Assembly (NCBI GenBank): GCA_021780105.1
Contig: JAJXZJ010000052.1
Location: forward strand, 62,001 to 126,000
Direction: 5' to 3'
Source of the DNA: a bacterium
GTDB taxonomy: Bacteria > Verrucomicrobiota > Verrucomicrobiia > Limisphaerales > J093
DNA length: 64,000 nucleotides
Below the pieces are notes generated by a model. That model was given only the letters and a program-made list of their open reading frames with translations, searched no databases and had not been told where the DNA came from. Position 1 is the first letter of the stretch. Each line of letters begins with the position of its first letter. The translations under genes and the position numbers were made by a program. Below are positions 33,559 through 43,891 of this stretch, piece by piece.

Positions 33559-34143
33559 ATGCGCATGACCACCGCCAACAAGATCACGATCGGCCGGATC
33601 GTGTTGGTGCCCTGCTTCATCGTGGCGCTGCTGGCCTACACGGAGAATGGCGAAGACCTCTACCGCTGGCTCGCGATCAGTTTTTTCACGGTGGCGGCCG
33701 TCGGCGACGGCGTGGATGGCTGGGTGGCGCGGCATTTCAATCAACGCAGCGAAATGGGCGCGCTGCTCGATCCGCTGGCAGACAAGCTGCTGCTGGTGCT
33801 CGGATTGGTCATCCTGTCGCTGGACAACGGGCCGCAGTTGGACCGCATTCCGCTCTGGCTGACCGCCACCGTGTTGTGCCGCGACGTGATGCTGCTGGTG
33901 TTGCTGGTGCTGGTGAACTACCTCGTCGGCAAAGGCACGGTGCGCCCGCACATCATCGGCAAGGCCGCCACGGTGTTCCAGATGGCCTGCGTGCTGTGGG
34001 CCTTGTTGAAATGGGATCCGCACTGGCTGTTCATCCTGGCCGCGGCGGCCACGGCTGGGACGGGAATTTCCGGCCTGCTCTACCTGCGCGACGGCATCGC
34101 CATGATGCGTCGCCGCCATACGCCGCCCGCCGCTGCGAAATGA
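33559..34143 (+). CDS. pgsA: CDP-alcohol phosphatidyltransferase, PgsA-like
   Basis: 194 residues, integral membrane enzyme with about five or six helices. The family motif DGxxAR...G...D...D is seen in GDGVDGWVARHFNQRSEMGA followed by LLDPLADK. The N-terminus MTTANKITIGRIVLVPCFIV is typical of CDP-diacylglycerol-glycerol-3-phosphate 3-phosphatidyltransferases, which make phosphatidylglycerophosphate. Another CDP-alcohol transferase specificity is possible. Runs with the upstream GT2 and downstream peroxiredoxin genes. Confidence 0.88.
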   Translation: MRMTTANKITIGRIVLVPCFIVALLAYTENGEDLYRWLAISFFTVAAVGDGVDGWVARHFNQRSEMGALLDPLADKLLLVLGLVILSLDNGPQLDRIPLWLTATVLCRDVMLLVLLVLVNYLVGKGTVRPHIIGKAATVFQMACVLWALLKWDPHWLFILAAAATAGTGISGLLYLRDGIAMMRRRHTPPAAAK

Positions 34144-34248
34144 TTCGCCGCGTCCGGACGGCGACTGCCTGTTTACGCCCGCCGGTTTGTCTGGCACATT
34201 GCCGACGCAACGTGGTCGCGCGAACGCGACGATGGCGTGTTGGACTTT

Positions 34249-34758
34249 ATGGCAAAACTGGAATTGAAACTGAAGGTCGGCGATGTCGCCCCGGATTTCA
34301 CCGCTCCAACCCAAAACGGCGAAGCCGTGTCGCTCGCGGGACTCCGTGGCCGCTGGGTGGTGCTTTACTTCTACCCGAAGGACAACACGCCGGGCTGCAC
34401 GGTCGAGGCGTGCGGTTTTCGCGACAACTGGGACGCCATCCAGGCCCGCGGTGCGGTCGTGCTGGGCGTCAGCAACGATTCAGTCAAATCGCATGAACGA
34501 TTCGCCGGCCTTTTCAAACTGCCCTTTCCGTTGCTGGCCGACGCCGACAAAAAAATCGTCACCGCTTACGGCGTCTATGCCGAGAAAAGCTTCATGGGCC
34601 GGGTCGGGCTGGGTATCCACCGCGTGACCTTCCTCATCGGGCCGGACGGCCGCATCGCCGAGATCTGGCCCAAGGTCAAAACCGCCGGCCACGCGGCCGA
34701 GGTGCTTGCCGGTTTGGAAAAGCACGCCGCCGCGACGGAAAAGCCGGCCGATCATTGA
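34249..34758 (+). CDS. bcp: Peroxiredoxin of the Bcp/PrxQ type
   Basis: 169 residues. The peroxidatic cysteine lies in [18 protein letters not shown], with a second Cys five residues on (CTVEAC), the PrxQ/Bcp resolving arrangement. Further family features: [33 protein letters not shown] and [18 protein letters not shown]. Reduces peroxides using thioredoxin in the cytoplasm. ATG 34249 was preferred over the GTG four codons upstream. Convergent with xylA. Confidence 0.93.
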   Translation: MAKLELKLKVGDVAPDFTAPTQNGEAVSLAGLRGRWVVLYFYPKDNTPGCTVEACGFRDNWDAIQARGAVVLGVSNDSVKSHERFAGLFKLPFPLLADADKKIVTAYGVYAEKSFMGRVGLGIHRVTFLIGPDGRIAEIWPKVKTAGHAAEVLAGLEKHAAATEKPADH

Positions 34759-34815
34759 CGGATGCCGCCCGCCCGCTTCGATCGGCGTTCAGCAACACCG
34801 GGGGAGTGAACATGA

Positions 34816-34855
34816 AACGACCCGGACGGCGCAGTCGCAAGCCGACCGGGTTGTT
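34816..34855. terminator. Inverted repeat between convergent prx and xylA genes
   Basis: AACGACCCGG (34816-34825) can pair with CCGGGTTGTT (34846-34855), one G-T pair, 20-base loop. It lies in the short gap between convergent genes where a bidirectional terminator is expected, but a long T-tract is missing. Confidence 0.35.
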
Positions 34856-34874
34856 CGTGGTTCTCAACTCCCGC

Positions 34875-36203
34875 TCAGATGAAGTCGTTGATGAGGTTTT
34901 CCAGCAACTCCTGCCGGCCGCTGGTATTCGCCGCCGCCTCACCTTGCTTGAGCATGTAGGCTTCGAGTTCCTTGAACCCGACCTTGCCCTTCTCGATGTC
35001 GGCGCCGACGCCGCTGTCCCACGAGCTGTAGCGACATTTGACGAACTCCGCCAACCGGCCGTCCTTGCGGATGGCGCTGGCGATTTTCAATCCGCGCGCG
35101 AACGTGTCCATGCCGCCGATGTGGGCGTGGAACAAGTCCACCGGCTCGAAGCTCTCGCGACGCACCTTGGCGTCGAAGTTTGTGCCGCCGGTGGCAAAGC
35201 CGCCCATCTTCAAGATTGAAAGCATCACCTCGGTGGTCAGGTAGAGGTTGGTCGGGAACTGGTCGGTGTCCCAGCCGAGCAGCAGATCGCCGGTGTTCGC
35301 GTCAATGGAACCGAGCGCATTGGCGGCGATGGCGGTCTCCAGCTCGTGCTGCATGGTGTGCCCCGCGAGCGTCGCGTGGTTTGTCTCGATGTTGAGCTTG
35401 AGCGACTTCAGCAGGTCGTATTGACGCAGAAAGTTCAGGCAGGCCGCCGCGTCGGAATCGTATTGGTGCTTGGTGGGCTCCTTGGGCTTGGGCTCGATGT
35501 AGAACTGCCCCTTGAAACCGACGGACTTCCTGTAATCCACCGCCATGTGCAGGAACGCGGCCAGATGGTCGAGTTCGCGCTTCAGATCGGTGTTGAGCAA
35601 CGTGCTGTAGCCTTCGCGGCCACCCCAGAAGACGTAGCCTTCGCCGCCCAGTTCGTGCGTGACTTCGATGGCCTTCTTCACCTGCGCGGCCGCGTAGGCA
35701 AACACGTCGGCGTTGCAGCTCGTCGCGGCGCCGTGGCAGTAACGCGGGTGGACAAACAGGCAGGCCGTGCCCCAGAGCAGTTTGATGCCGGTGCGCTCCT
35801 GTTCGGCCTTGAGCACCCTGACGATCGCGTCGAGGTTCTTGTTCGACTCGCGCAGGTCCCTGCCCTCCGGCGCCACATCGCGATCGTGAAAGGCGTAGTA
35901 AGGAGCGCCCAGCTTCTCCATGAATTCGAAGGCCACGCGCGCCCGCGTCTCGGCCATCGCCAGCGAATTGGTGCCGTCTTCCCACGGCCGGATCGCCGTG
36001 CCCACGCCAAACATGTCCGCCAATTGGCCGCGGATCGTATGCCAGTAAGTCACCGAAAAACGCAGGTGATCCTTCATTGTTTTCCCGTCCACGAGTTCGT
36101 CGGGATTGTAGTGCTTGAAGGCGAGCGGATTTTTCGACTTCGGTCCCTCGTATTGGACCTTGTCAATGCCGGGGAAGAATTCGCGGGCGGCGGATTTTTT
36201 CAT
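34875..36203 (-). CDS. xylA: Xylose isomerase
   Basis: 442 residues, the length of class II xylose isomerases. Signatures: [26 protein letters not shown] with the catalytic His, [26 protein letters not shown] with metal-binding Glu, and [12 protein letters not shown] with Asp ligands. Converts xylose to xylulose in the cytoplasm. No xylulokinase gene is next to it; a rpe gene lies elsewhere in the window. A sugar-phosphate-isomerase-like gene follows upstream on the same strand. Confidence 0.96.
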   Translation of the reverse strand: MKKSAAREFFPGIDKVQYEGPKSKNPLAFKHYNPDELVDGKTMKDHLRFSVTYWHTIRGQLADMFGVGTAIRPWEDGTNSLAMAETRARVAFEFMEKLGAPYYAFHDRDVAPEGRDLRESNKNLDAIVRVLKAEQERTGIKLLWGTACLFVHPRYCHGAATSCNADVFAYAAAQVKKAIEVTHELGGEGYVFWGGREGYSTLLNTDLKRELDHLAAFLHMAVDYRKSVGFKGQFYIEPKPKEPTKHQYDSDAAACLNFLRQYDLLKSLKLNIETNHATLAGHTMQHELETAIAANALGSIDANTGDLLLGWDTDQFPTNLYLTTEVMLSILKMGGFATGGTNFDAKVRRESFEPVDLFHAHIGGMDTFARGLKIASAIRKDGRLAEFVKCRYSSWDSGVGADIEKGKVGFKELEAYMLKQGEAAANTSGRQELLENLINDFI

Positions 36204-36291
36204 AACGGTGTTCTAAATTGCTGGCGGCACTCTAGAAAACCGCCCTGGCGTTTGACAAGCGCGGATTCGTCGCGCGGCGGCCCGCCAAACC

Positions 36292-37368
<1,077 letters not shown>

Positions 37369-37525
37369 GGCAGCATCGGCATCAAATTGCGACCGGCGCG
37401 GCCAGCGACCGACCGGGCGCGGGCCACTGTGTTCGCAGGATGCCCTGCCAAACGCAAGCCTTCTTCGCCGCGCGGCCGTGCCTCCGCGTTGACAGCGGCC
37501 CGTTTCCCCGCTAGTCACAGACGCG

Positions 37526-38362
37526 ATGCTTGCTGCCACCTCGTTTACCGGCCGGGTAGAGTTCACCCCGGGCTTCGCGCCCCGGCCCGACATCAGCCAC
37601 GTTTTGTTCGATTTTGACGGCACGCTGTCGCTCATCCGCCAGGGCTGGCCGGAGGTGATGGTGCCCATGTTCGTCGAGGCGTTGCCGCGCCGGCCGGGCG
37701 AAACAGACGATGACCTGCGCCGCCTCGCCTTCGAGGACATCATGCGGCTGAACGGCAAGCAAACCATTTACCAGATGATCCAACTGGCCGAACGGATCAC
37801 GGAACGCGGCGGCGTGCCGCGCGATCCGCTGTGGTACAAACACGAATATCTGCGCCGGTTGGACGATCGCATCCGCGTCCGCGTGGACGGTCTGCGCGCG
37901 GGCACGATCCGGCCGGAAGACTTGCTGGTTTACCACGCGCGGCCGCTGCTGGAGGAACTGCGGCGCCGCGGCCTGCACCTCTATCTGGCCAGCGGCACAG
38001 ACGAGCAATTTGTGAAGCAGGAATCCGAGCTGCTGGACTTGACCCGCTACTTCGGCCCGCACGTCTATGGCGCGCTGGACGACTTCAAAAAGTTTTCCAA
38101 GAAGATGGTCATCGAGCGAATTCTGCGCGAAAACCAGATTCGCGGGGAACAACTGCTCTCCTTTGGCGACGGCTACGTGGAAATCGAGAATACCAAGCAG
38201 GTTGGCGGCCTGGCCGTGGCCGTGGCCAGCGACGAGGCCAACAACGGCTCCGGCAACTTCGACGAATGGAAGCGCCAGCGCCTGCTGGGCGTCGGCGCCG
38301 ACGTGGTGATCCCGGATTTCCGCGACGCGCTGACGCTGCTTCAACTCATTCTTGGCCGATGA
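37526..38362 (+). CDS. HAD family hydrolase (phosphatase-like)
   Basis: 278 residues. Motif I is VLFDFDGTLSLI, motif II the LYLASGTDEQF segment, the Lys lies in FKKFSKKMVIERI, and the acidic motif IV is LLSFGDGYVEIENTK. The family dephosphorylates small metabolites, often sugar phosphates. Its stop overlaps the start of the next gene (ATGA), and a pseudopilin and a PfkB kinase gene follow in the same direction, so it probably belongs to a sugar-phosphate pathway. Substrate unknown. Confidence 0.88.
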   Translation: MLAATSFTGRVEFTPGFAPRPDISHVLFDFDGTLSLIRQGWPEVMVPMFVEALPRRPGETDDDLRRLAFEDIMRLNGKQTIYQMIQLAERITERGGVPRDPLWYKHEYLRRLDDRIRVRVDGLRAGTIRPEDLLVYHARPLLEELRRRGLHLYLASGTDEQFVKQESELLDLTRYFGPHVYGALDDFKKFSKKMVIERILRENQIRGEQLLSFGDGYVEIENTKQVGGLAVAVASDEANNGSGNFDEWKRQRLLGVGADVVIPDFRDALTLLQLILGR

Positions 38363-39468
38363 ACCCAACCCCGAAGACCGACTTGTCCCGGCTGCAAGTC
38401 TTCCCGCTCGCGGAACGACAAAGTCTGACGACGCTGTCCGACGTGCTCGTCGAACCATCCGACGCGCCGCCGGCCGTCAGTGATGCACTGGCAAACACAA
38501 TTGGCGACTGTGCCCGCAACATCCACGCCGCCCTGGCGCGTCGCGCCTCCGTGATGGTGATTTATGGCGCGCATCTCATCAAAAACGGCGGCCAGCTTCT
38601 GCTCGTGCAGATGCTTGACCACGGTTGGGTCAGCCACCTTGCGACCAACGGCGCGGGCACGATTCACGACTGGGAATTCTCCTGGCTCGGCCGCTCGACG
38701 GAAAGCGTCCGCGCGAACGTCGCCACCGGAACCTTTGGCACCTGGGACGAAACCGGCCGCAACATTCATCTCGCGCTGCTCATCGGCGGCATCAATGGCG
38801 AGGGCTACGGCCGCGCGCTGGGCCGGTTCATTTACCAGGACGGCGGCCTGCTGCCGGCGCCGGAAGAACTGGAGCGACAAATCCGCGCGGAGCCGGCGAA
38901 CCCGTTGACACCCGCCCGCGCCGACCTGCTCCTCGCCCTGCGCCAGCACGGACTCGCGCCAGGGCGTTTGCTGCTGAATCATCAATGGCGGAACGCCTCG
39001 CCGCTGGCCAACGCCTTCCGCCATGACGTGCCGTTCACCGCGCATCCGGGCATCGGCTACGACATCATCACGAACCATCCGATGTTCAACGGCGCCGTCA
39101 TCGGCCGCGCGGCCGGGCTCGATTTCCGCCGGTTTGTCGAGTCTGTGGAATCACTCGACGGCGGCGTGGTGCTGTCCATCGGCTCCGCGATCATGGGGCC
39201 GCAGGTTTTCGAAAAATCGTTGAGCTGCGTGAACAACCTTCGCCTGCAGGCCGGCCGGCCCATCGTCAGCGGCCACTCCATCTACGTCGTGGACCTGCAG
39301 GATGGCGGCGGCTGGGACTGGACGAAAGGCGAGCCGCCGCGGGACAACCCGGCCTACTACCTCCGATTCTGCAAGAGCTATTCGCGCATGGGCGGCGCCA
39401 TGCACTATGTTCAGTGCGACAATGTCACGTTCCTGCACCATCTTTTCCACGCGCTGCGCCGGCTCTGA
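38359..39468 (+). CDS. Conserved protein of unknown function, Rossmann-like, in HAD-PfkB cassette
   Basis: 369 residues without signal or membrane helix. Glycine- and histidine-rich segments suggest an enzyme: VMVIYGAHLIKNGGQLLLVQ, HLATNGAGTIHDWEF, TGTFGTWDETGR, FTAHPGIGYDIITNHP and VVLSIGSAIMGPQVF. The order of the first two segments is distantly reminiscent of deoxyhypusine-synthase-like proteins, but I could not confirm this. Translation is coupled to the HAD gene by ATGA. Role is probably linked to the HAD and PfkB products. Confidence 0.78.
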   Translation: MNPTPKTDLSRLQVFPLAERQSLTTLSDVLVEPSDAPPAVSDALANTIGDCARNIHAALARRASVMVIYGAHLIKNGGQLLLVQMLDHGWVSHLATNGAGTIHDWEFSWLGRSTESVRANVATGTFGTWDETGRNIHLALLIGGINGEGYGRALGRFIYQDGGLLPAPEELERQIRAEPANPLTPARADLLLALRQHGLAPGRLLLNHQWRNASPLANAFRHDVPFTAHPGIGYDIITNHPMFNGAVIGRAAGLDFRRFVESVESLDGGVVLSIGSAIMGPQVFEKSLSCVNNLRLQAGRPIVSGHSIYVVDLQDGGGWDWTKGEPPRDNPAYYLRFCKSYSRMGGAMHYVQCDNVTFLHHLFHALRRL

Positions 39469-39534
39469 ACGCCAGCCACGGCGATGGCTCGCGCAACGGC
39501 GTCCGCGGACGCCTGAACGCGGCGCCGGCCACGC

Positions 39535-40287
39535 ATGAACACTTGCCGACACCAGCCGCCGGAACGATCCGGCGCGTTCACCTTGATCGAACTGCTGGTG
39601 GTCATCGCGATCATTGCCATCCTGGCGGGCCTTCTGTTGCCCGCGTTATCACGGGCCAAGACCCGCGCCAACAGCGTCAAATGTTCGTCGAACATCAAAC
39701 AAGTTGGCCTGGCCTTCATCCTTTACGCCGACGACTTCAACCAGTCCTTCCCCGACCTTTACACCAAATGGTGGACCGGCGGCGGCGTGGCGGCCGGCGG
39801 CCTCTGGTGGTGGCAGCTTCTTTCCACCAACCACTACATGGTGGCCACCAGTGTCTCGAACAACGTCTGGCGCTGTCCGGCCGTCCGCGATCGGGACATC
39901 AGCACGGTGTTCGACACCCGGTGGGAAGGCTACGGGCCGGTCGAGAGCACGATCATCCGCTACGGCTTCAACGTGGGCGGCGGCACTCCCCAGCACAGCC
40001 GCCGCATCACGGAAATTCTCCGGCCAAGCCAGGTCTGGCTGATGGGCGACACGGGCGTCCCTTATGACCCCAACAAAGTGCCGTCGAGCGGCTACATGAC
40101 CGAAATTGTCACTTTCCCGCCGGATCCCGCCACCCACGATTGGAAGAACTATCTCCCGCCGAAGCAGCCCGGCTGCCGGCACAATGTGCGCGCGAACATT
40201 GTCTTCGTGGATGGCCACGGCGCTGGCCCGCGTTACGTGGATTTGAAATACAACCTGGACGACATCTTCGCGCTCAACAGCCTCTAA
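39535..40287 (+). CDS. Pseudopilin-like protein with N-terminal methylation helix
   Basis: 250 residues. The leader ends [20 protein letters not shown], followed by [20 protein letters not shown]. The globular region has [12 protein letters not shown] and ends with [20 protein letters not shown], the DGH ending of the family. It sits between the unknown gene and the PfkB gene in the same direction, an unexpected place for an envelope protein and possibly only a passenger. Confidence 0.88.
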   Translation: MNTCRHQPPERSGAFTLIELLVVIAIIAILAGLLLPALSRAKTRANSVKCSSNIKQVGLAFILYADDFNQSFPDLYTKWWTGGGVAAGGLWWWQLLSTNHYMVATSVSNNVWRCPAVRDRDISTVFDTRWEGYGPVESTIIRYGFNVGGGTPQHSRRITEILRPSQVWLMGDTGVPYDPNKVPSSGYMTEIVTFPPDPATHDWKNYLPPKQPGCRHNVRANIVFVDGHGAGPRYVDLKYNLDDIFALNSL

Positions 40288-40296
40288 GTTCCGGCC

Positions 40297-41322
40297 ATGT
40301 TACCCAACCGCTCCCTCGCCCTGACCACCGGCTACGCCCAACTGCGTGTGGCCATCGTCGGCGACTTTTGCCTCGACCGTTATCTGGAAATTGATCCGTC
40401 GAAGGCCGAAACTTCTCTGGAAACCGGCCTGCCGGTGCATAACGTCGCCAACGTCCGCAGCCAACCCGGCGCCGCGGGCACGATCCTCAACAATCTCGTC
40501 GCCCTCGGCGTCGGCGCGATTTATCCGGTGGGCTTTTGTGGCGAGGATGGCGAAGGTTATGAACTCGTCCGTGCGTTGCAGGCGAGGGCCGGCGTGCGAC
40601 TCGACCATTTTCTGCAAACCGCCGAGCGGCGCACCTTCACCTACTGCAAGCCGTTGGTGGTGAGGGCTGGCAATCCGCCCGTCGAATTGAACCGGTTGGA
40701 TACTAAAAACTGGACGCCGACTCCGGACGCGGTCAGTGCGAAGCTGGCAGCCTCCTTGAACACGTTGGCGGATGAAGTGGACGCCGCGATCTTGATGGAC
40801 CAAGTGGACCTCGCCGAGACGGGCGTGGTCACCAGCCGCGTGTTGAGTCAGGTGCAGCAAATCGCTGCCCGCCGGCCGGGCTTGCCGATCCTGGCCGACA
40901 GCCGCCGGAGTCTGCGCGGCTTCCCGCCGGTCATCTTCAAAATGAACGGCAAGGAACTGGCGTTGCTGACGGGTTCCACCGGCGACGCCGAAGTTGACGC
41001 GCTCAAGCCCCTCGCCGCGGATCTCGCGCGACGACAGGGCCGGACCGTCTTTGTCACCCTGGCGGAGCGCGGCATGATCGGCGCAACACCCGACGGCGCG
41101 ACGAAGCATGTCCCCGCCCTGCCCTTGCGGGGTGAAATCGACATCGTCGGCGCCGGCGATGCGGTAACGGCGAACCTGGCGGCGGCCCTGGCGGCGGGCG
41201 CTACGGTGCGTGAAGCGATGCAACTGGCGATGGCCGCCGCCTCGATTGTCATCCACCAGCTCGGCACCACCGGCACCGCGTCCGTGCCCCAAATCCAGCG
41301 GCTGCTGTTTCCGACATCCTGA
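40297..41322 (+). CDS. PfkB family carbohydrate kinase, RfaE/HldE-like
   Basis: 341 residues. Ribokinase-type fold: RVAIVGDFCLDRYLEI at the N-terminus, SQPGAAGTILNNLVALG (the GG-like substrate motif), FKMNGKELALLTG, TLAERGMIGA, and the catalytic DIVGAGDAVTANLAAAL with the base Asp. The N-terminal style resembles heptose-7-phosphate kinases (RfaE/HldE N-domain) but no nucleotidyltransferase domain is fused. Together with the HAD phosphatase upstream it could serve a kinase/phosphatase pair in sugar activation. Confidence 0.88.
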   Translation: MLPNRSLALTTGYAQLRVAIVGDFCLDRYLEIDPSKAETSLETGLPVHNVANVRSQPGAAGTILNNLVALGVGAIYPVGFCGEDGEGYELVRALQARAGVRLDHFLQTAERRTFTYCKPLVVRAGNPPVELNRLDTKNWTPTPDAVSAKLAASLNTLADEVDAAILMDQVDLAETGVVTSRVLSQVQQIAARRPGLPILADSRRSLRGFPPVIFKMNGKELALLTGSTGDAEVDALKPLAADLARRQGRTVFVTLAERGMIGATPDGATKHVPALPLRGEIDIVGAGDAVTANLAAALAAGATVREAMQLAMAAASIVIHQLGTTGTASVPQIQRLLFPTS

Positions 41323-41444
41323 GCGTGGGCGGATAACACACGCTCCGAAATGGCGTTGCGGCGCTGCGAGGTGGGAAGAGTTGAAATGGAACAACGCAGT
41401 GAATCCGCTTCACGCGGCTTCGCGCAGCAACTAAAAACCAGACG

Positions 41445-41918
41445 TTACTGCACCTTGTGCAAGCGGTAGTATTGGTTGCTCCCGGCCTCCGGGGAATAAT
41501 ACTTCAACTGGGTTCCTTCCACTTGGTAGGACGAAGGATCAATCTGCTTCCAACCCGCGTTTACCCCGTTTACTGAAGGCGACCACTCGAGCACCCAACC
41601 AGTCGTTGACTCCGGCCATGACACGACCAGTTGCCCTGTCGGGCTCATGGAAATGGTTAGAGTCGGCGCGCCCTCGCTTTGCACCACCGCCAAGATGCTC
41701 CAGAAACCGCCCGTGAGAGTGAAATTGCCGCCGCTCATGACGGCAGTGCTCGCGTCCGCCTGGCCGATGGTGCCGGTGACCGCAAAAACACCACCAGTGC
41801 TCGTGCCGCCGCCGCCAGAGACCTTGCCCCAGTCGAGGGAATAGTTCTGGGCTGCGATCCGAAGGCCGCCGTCAGTCGCACTCAAGGCGAGCAAGCTCAG
41901 CAGAAACAAGGTTTTCAT
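41445..41918 (-). CDS. Small secreted protein of a Verrucomicrobiota-type family
   Basis: 157 residues with a short signal peptide (MKTLFLLSLLALSATDGG). The pattern KVSGGGGTSTGGVFAVTGTI, then GGNFTLTGGFWSILAV, then SWPESTTGWVLEWSPSVNG is one I associate with small exported proteins recurring in this phylum. The last part resembles an Ig-like or beta-sandwich ending YYRLHKVQ. Function unknown. 41919-42139 upstream contains no gene. Confidence 0.72.
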   Translation of the reverse strand: MKTLFLLSLLALSATDGGLRIAAQNYSLDWGKVSGGGGTSTGGVFAVTGTIGQADASTAVMSGGNFTLTGGFWSILAVVQSEGAPTLTISMSPTGQLVVSWPESTTGWVLEWSPSVNGVNAGWKQIDPSSYQVEGTQLKYYSPEAGSNQYYRLHKVQ

Positions 41919-42139
41919 GAACGTGCTTCAGCGGTTCGTTTTACATTTTCGTCGTCAACGCGCACCGAACATCAACCAGGTCAGACCCAGGTTCAAGCGA
42001 TCCGAACTGCAGCCAGCTAAGCACACACTCCTTAACATCTGCAATCATCCATTTTCGTCGCCGACCGGCGCAACTGTAAACTCAAACGGCCTCACGGTTT
42101 CGAGGAGAAACCGCGGCCCCCACGCCGCGAGCACCGCGG

Positions 42140-43468
42140 TCAAACCCACGGATAATCGTAGCCCGGACGGTAATCGCGCCTGAGCAAGGTGTTCGCGAAG
42201 GCGTCGCCCTTGATGGCTTCGCTCTGGCCGTCCCACAGCACCGAGCGACCGAGCTTGAGACTGAGCATTCCCAGGAGACTCATGGTGGTCGAGCGATGAC
42301 CGGACTCGATGTCGCAGACCGGCAGCCGGTTTTGCTCGATGGCGCTGATGAAGTCGGCCCAAAGCTCCTTGATGTTCTGGTTGTCCGGCTGGTGCAGTTT
42401 GGCCGGTTCTTCAATGACCGGCTGGTTCCGGTCCACCGGATAAAACTTCCAGCCGTCCAGCCAGCCGAGATGAAGCGTGCCTTCAGTGCCGTGAAAATAG
42501 CAGCCCACGTTCTCGCCCTTCTCCGTGAGGTTGCCCGCAAAAAGCCGGTGTTCCCAGACGGCGGTGAAGGTCTCGAATTCGAACGTCACCGACTGCGCCT
42601 CCGGTGCGTCCGTCGTCTGCACGTCCGGCAGGTTCACTCCGGGACCGCTGATCGGCCGCCCGCCGCTGGAAAAAACGCGCCGCAGCCACCGCTCCTCCGA
42701 CCACCACAGAATCTGGTCCATCCAATGAACGCCCCAGTCGCCCAGTGTCCCGTTGGCGTAGTCGAGGAATTGCCGGAAGCCCCGCGGGTGGATCAATTTG
42801 TTGTAAGGCCGCTGCGGGGCCGGGCCGCACCAACGGTCCCAATCGAGCGTTTTGGGCGCCGCCTCATTGGGCTTGCCCTGCTCCGGCCGGCGCAAACCGT
42901 CATACATGACGAACGCCCGGACGAACCCGATTTTCCCCGCCTTCCCGGATCGCAGAAAGTTCATCGCCGAGATGTTGTGCGGCGAGACACGCCGGTGCAG
43001 ACCCACCTGCACCGTGCGGCCGTATCTGCGGGCGGCGGCCACCATCGCCCGGCCCTCGTTGATTGTGTGGCCGATCGGTTTCTCGACGTACACATGGGCC
43101 CCCGCGGTGACGGCGGCTATGGTGATCAACGGATGCCAATGGTCGGGCGTGGCCACGATGACAATCTCCGGCCGCTCCAAGTCCAGCAACTCCTGATAGT
43201 CGCGGTAGGTGCGTGGCCGGGCACCGGTAAGCTGCGCCACCTTGTCCGTCGCCGGCTTGAGCTGGGCGTCATCCACGTCGCACAGGGCGACGACCTTGGC
43301 GCGCTTGGAGGCGATCGCCTCGCCAAGAATGTTCATGCCCCACCAGCCGGTGCCGACAAGGGCGGTTCTGTATCTGCCGAAAACATCGGCGCCAAGTGCC
43401 GGGACGGCCGACAATGCCGCGGCGGCGCCGCTCGTGCGTTTCAGAAACTGACGACGGTTGAGATTCAT
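42140..43468 (-). CDS. Gfo/Idh/MocA family oxidoreductase, Tat-exported
   Basis: 442 residues. A good Shine-Dalgarno (AAAGGAG) precedes the ATG. Leader NRRQFLKRTSGAAAALSAVP is Tat-type. Rossmann motif YRTALVGTGWWGMNILGEA, cofactor Asp in VALCDVDDAQ, catalytic signature VYVEKPIGHTINEGRAMVAA. The C-terminal part has NGTLGDWGVHWMDQILWW. It is a second member beside 29935-31239 but clearly a different subgroup. Probably oxidises or reduces a sugar derivative at the envelope. Confidence 0.92.
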   Translation of the reverse strand: MNLNRRQFLKRTSGAAAALSAVPALGADVFGRYRTALVGTGWWGMNILGEAIASKRAKVVALCDVDDAQLKPATDKVAQLTGARPRTYRDYQELLDLERPEIVIVATPDHWHPLITIAAVTAGAHVYVEKPIGHTINEGRAMVAAARRYGRTVQVGLHRRVSPHNISAMNFLRSGKAGKIGFVRAFVMYDGLRRPEQGKPNEAAPKTLDWDRWCGPAPQRPYNKLIHPRGFRQFLDYANGTLGDWGVHWMDQILWWSEERWLRRVFSSGGRPISGPGVNLPDVQTTDAPEAQSVTFEFETFTAVWEHRLFAGNLTEKGENVGCYFHGTEGTLHLGWLDGWKFYPVDRNQPVIEEPAKLHQPDNQNIKELWADFISAIEQNRLPVCDIESGHRSTTMSLLGMLSLKLGRSVLWDGQSEAIKGDAFANTLLRRDYRPGYDYPWV

Positions 43469-43891
43469 GGCTGGCTCCTTTCTTTGGATGGCATGATATA
43501 TCTTGCTGGCTAAGCGTTTAGCGTGCAAGCCAAACCTGCCGCCGTCAAGCTGGAAAACACCTGTCGCACGTCAGCCCGCGCTTCTGTCCGCCATCCTGGC
43601 AAACTGTACCGGTGCGGAGGGAAGAAGCCCGCTTTGCAGCGGCTTTGCGCGAAAGTTGCCCGGGCTTTCGCCGGACAATCCGCCGACGCACCCGATTGCG
43701 TGCGTCGCATCCACCATCCCGCGCCCAACCTTGGAGGCGGGGTGCGCAATACCTTGTGCTTCCCCACAGGGGATCACGATCTACCCGGTCTTTCCCGGCA
43801 ACCGCGCAAACGAAGATTGAATTCTCCCGGCGAGCAGCGCATTTTGCGCCGAAAGTTCAATGAACGCCCGTTGCCAAGAAAGGATTTTGCC
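43469..43891. other. Long divergent intergenic region
   Basis: This 423-base space separates two divergently transcribed exported-protein genes. Open frames on both strands are Pro/Arg/Ser-rich and unconvincing. AAGAAAGGATTTTGCC just before 43892 is the ribosome-binding site of the plus-strand gene. No riboswitch or RNA gene was recognised; the length leaves room for a long leader. Confidence 0.4.
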
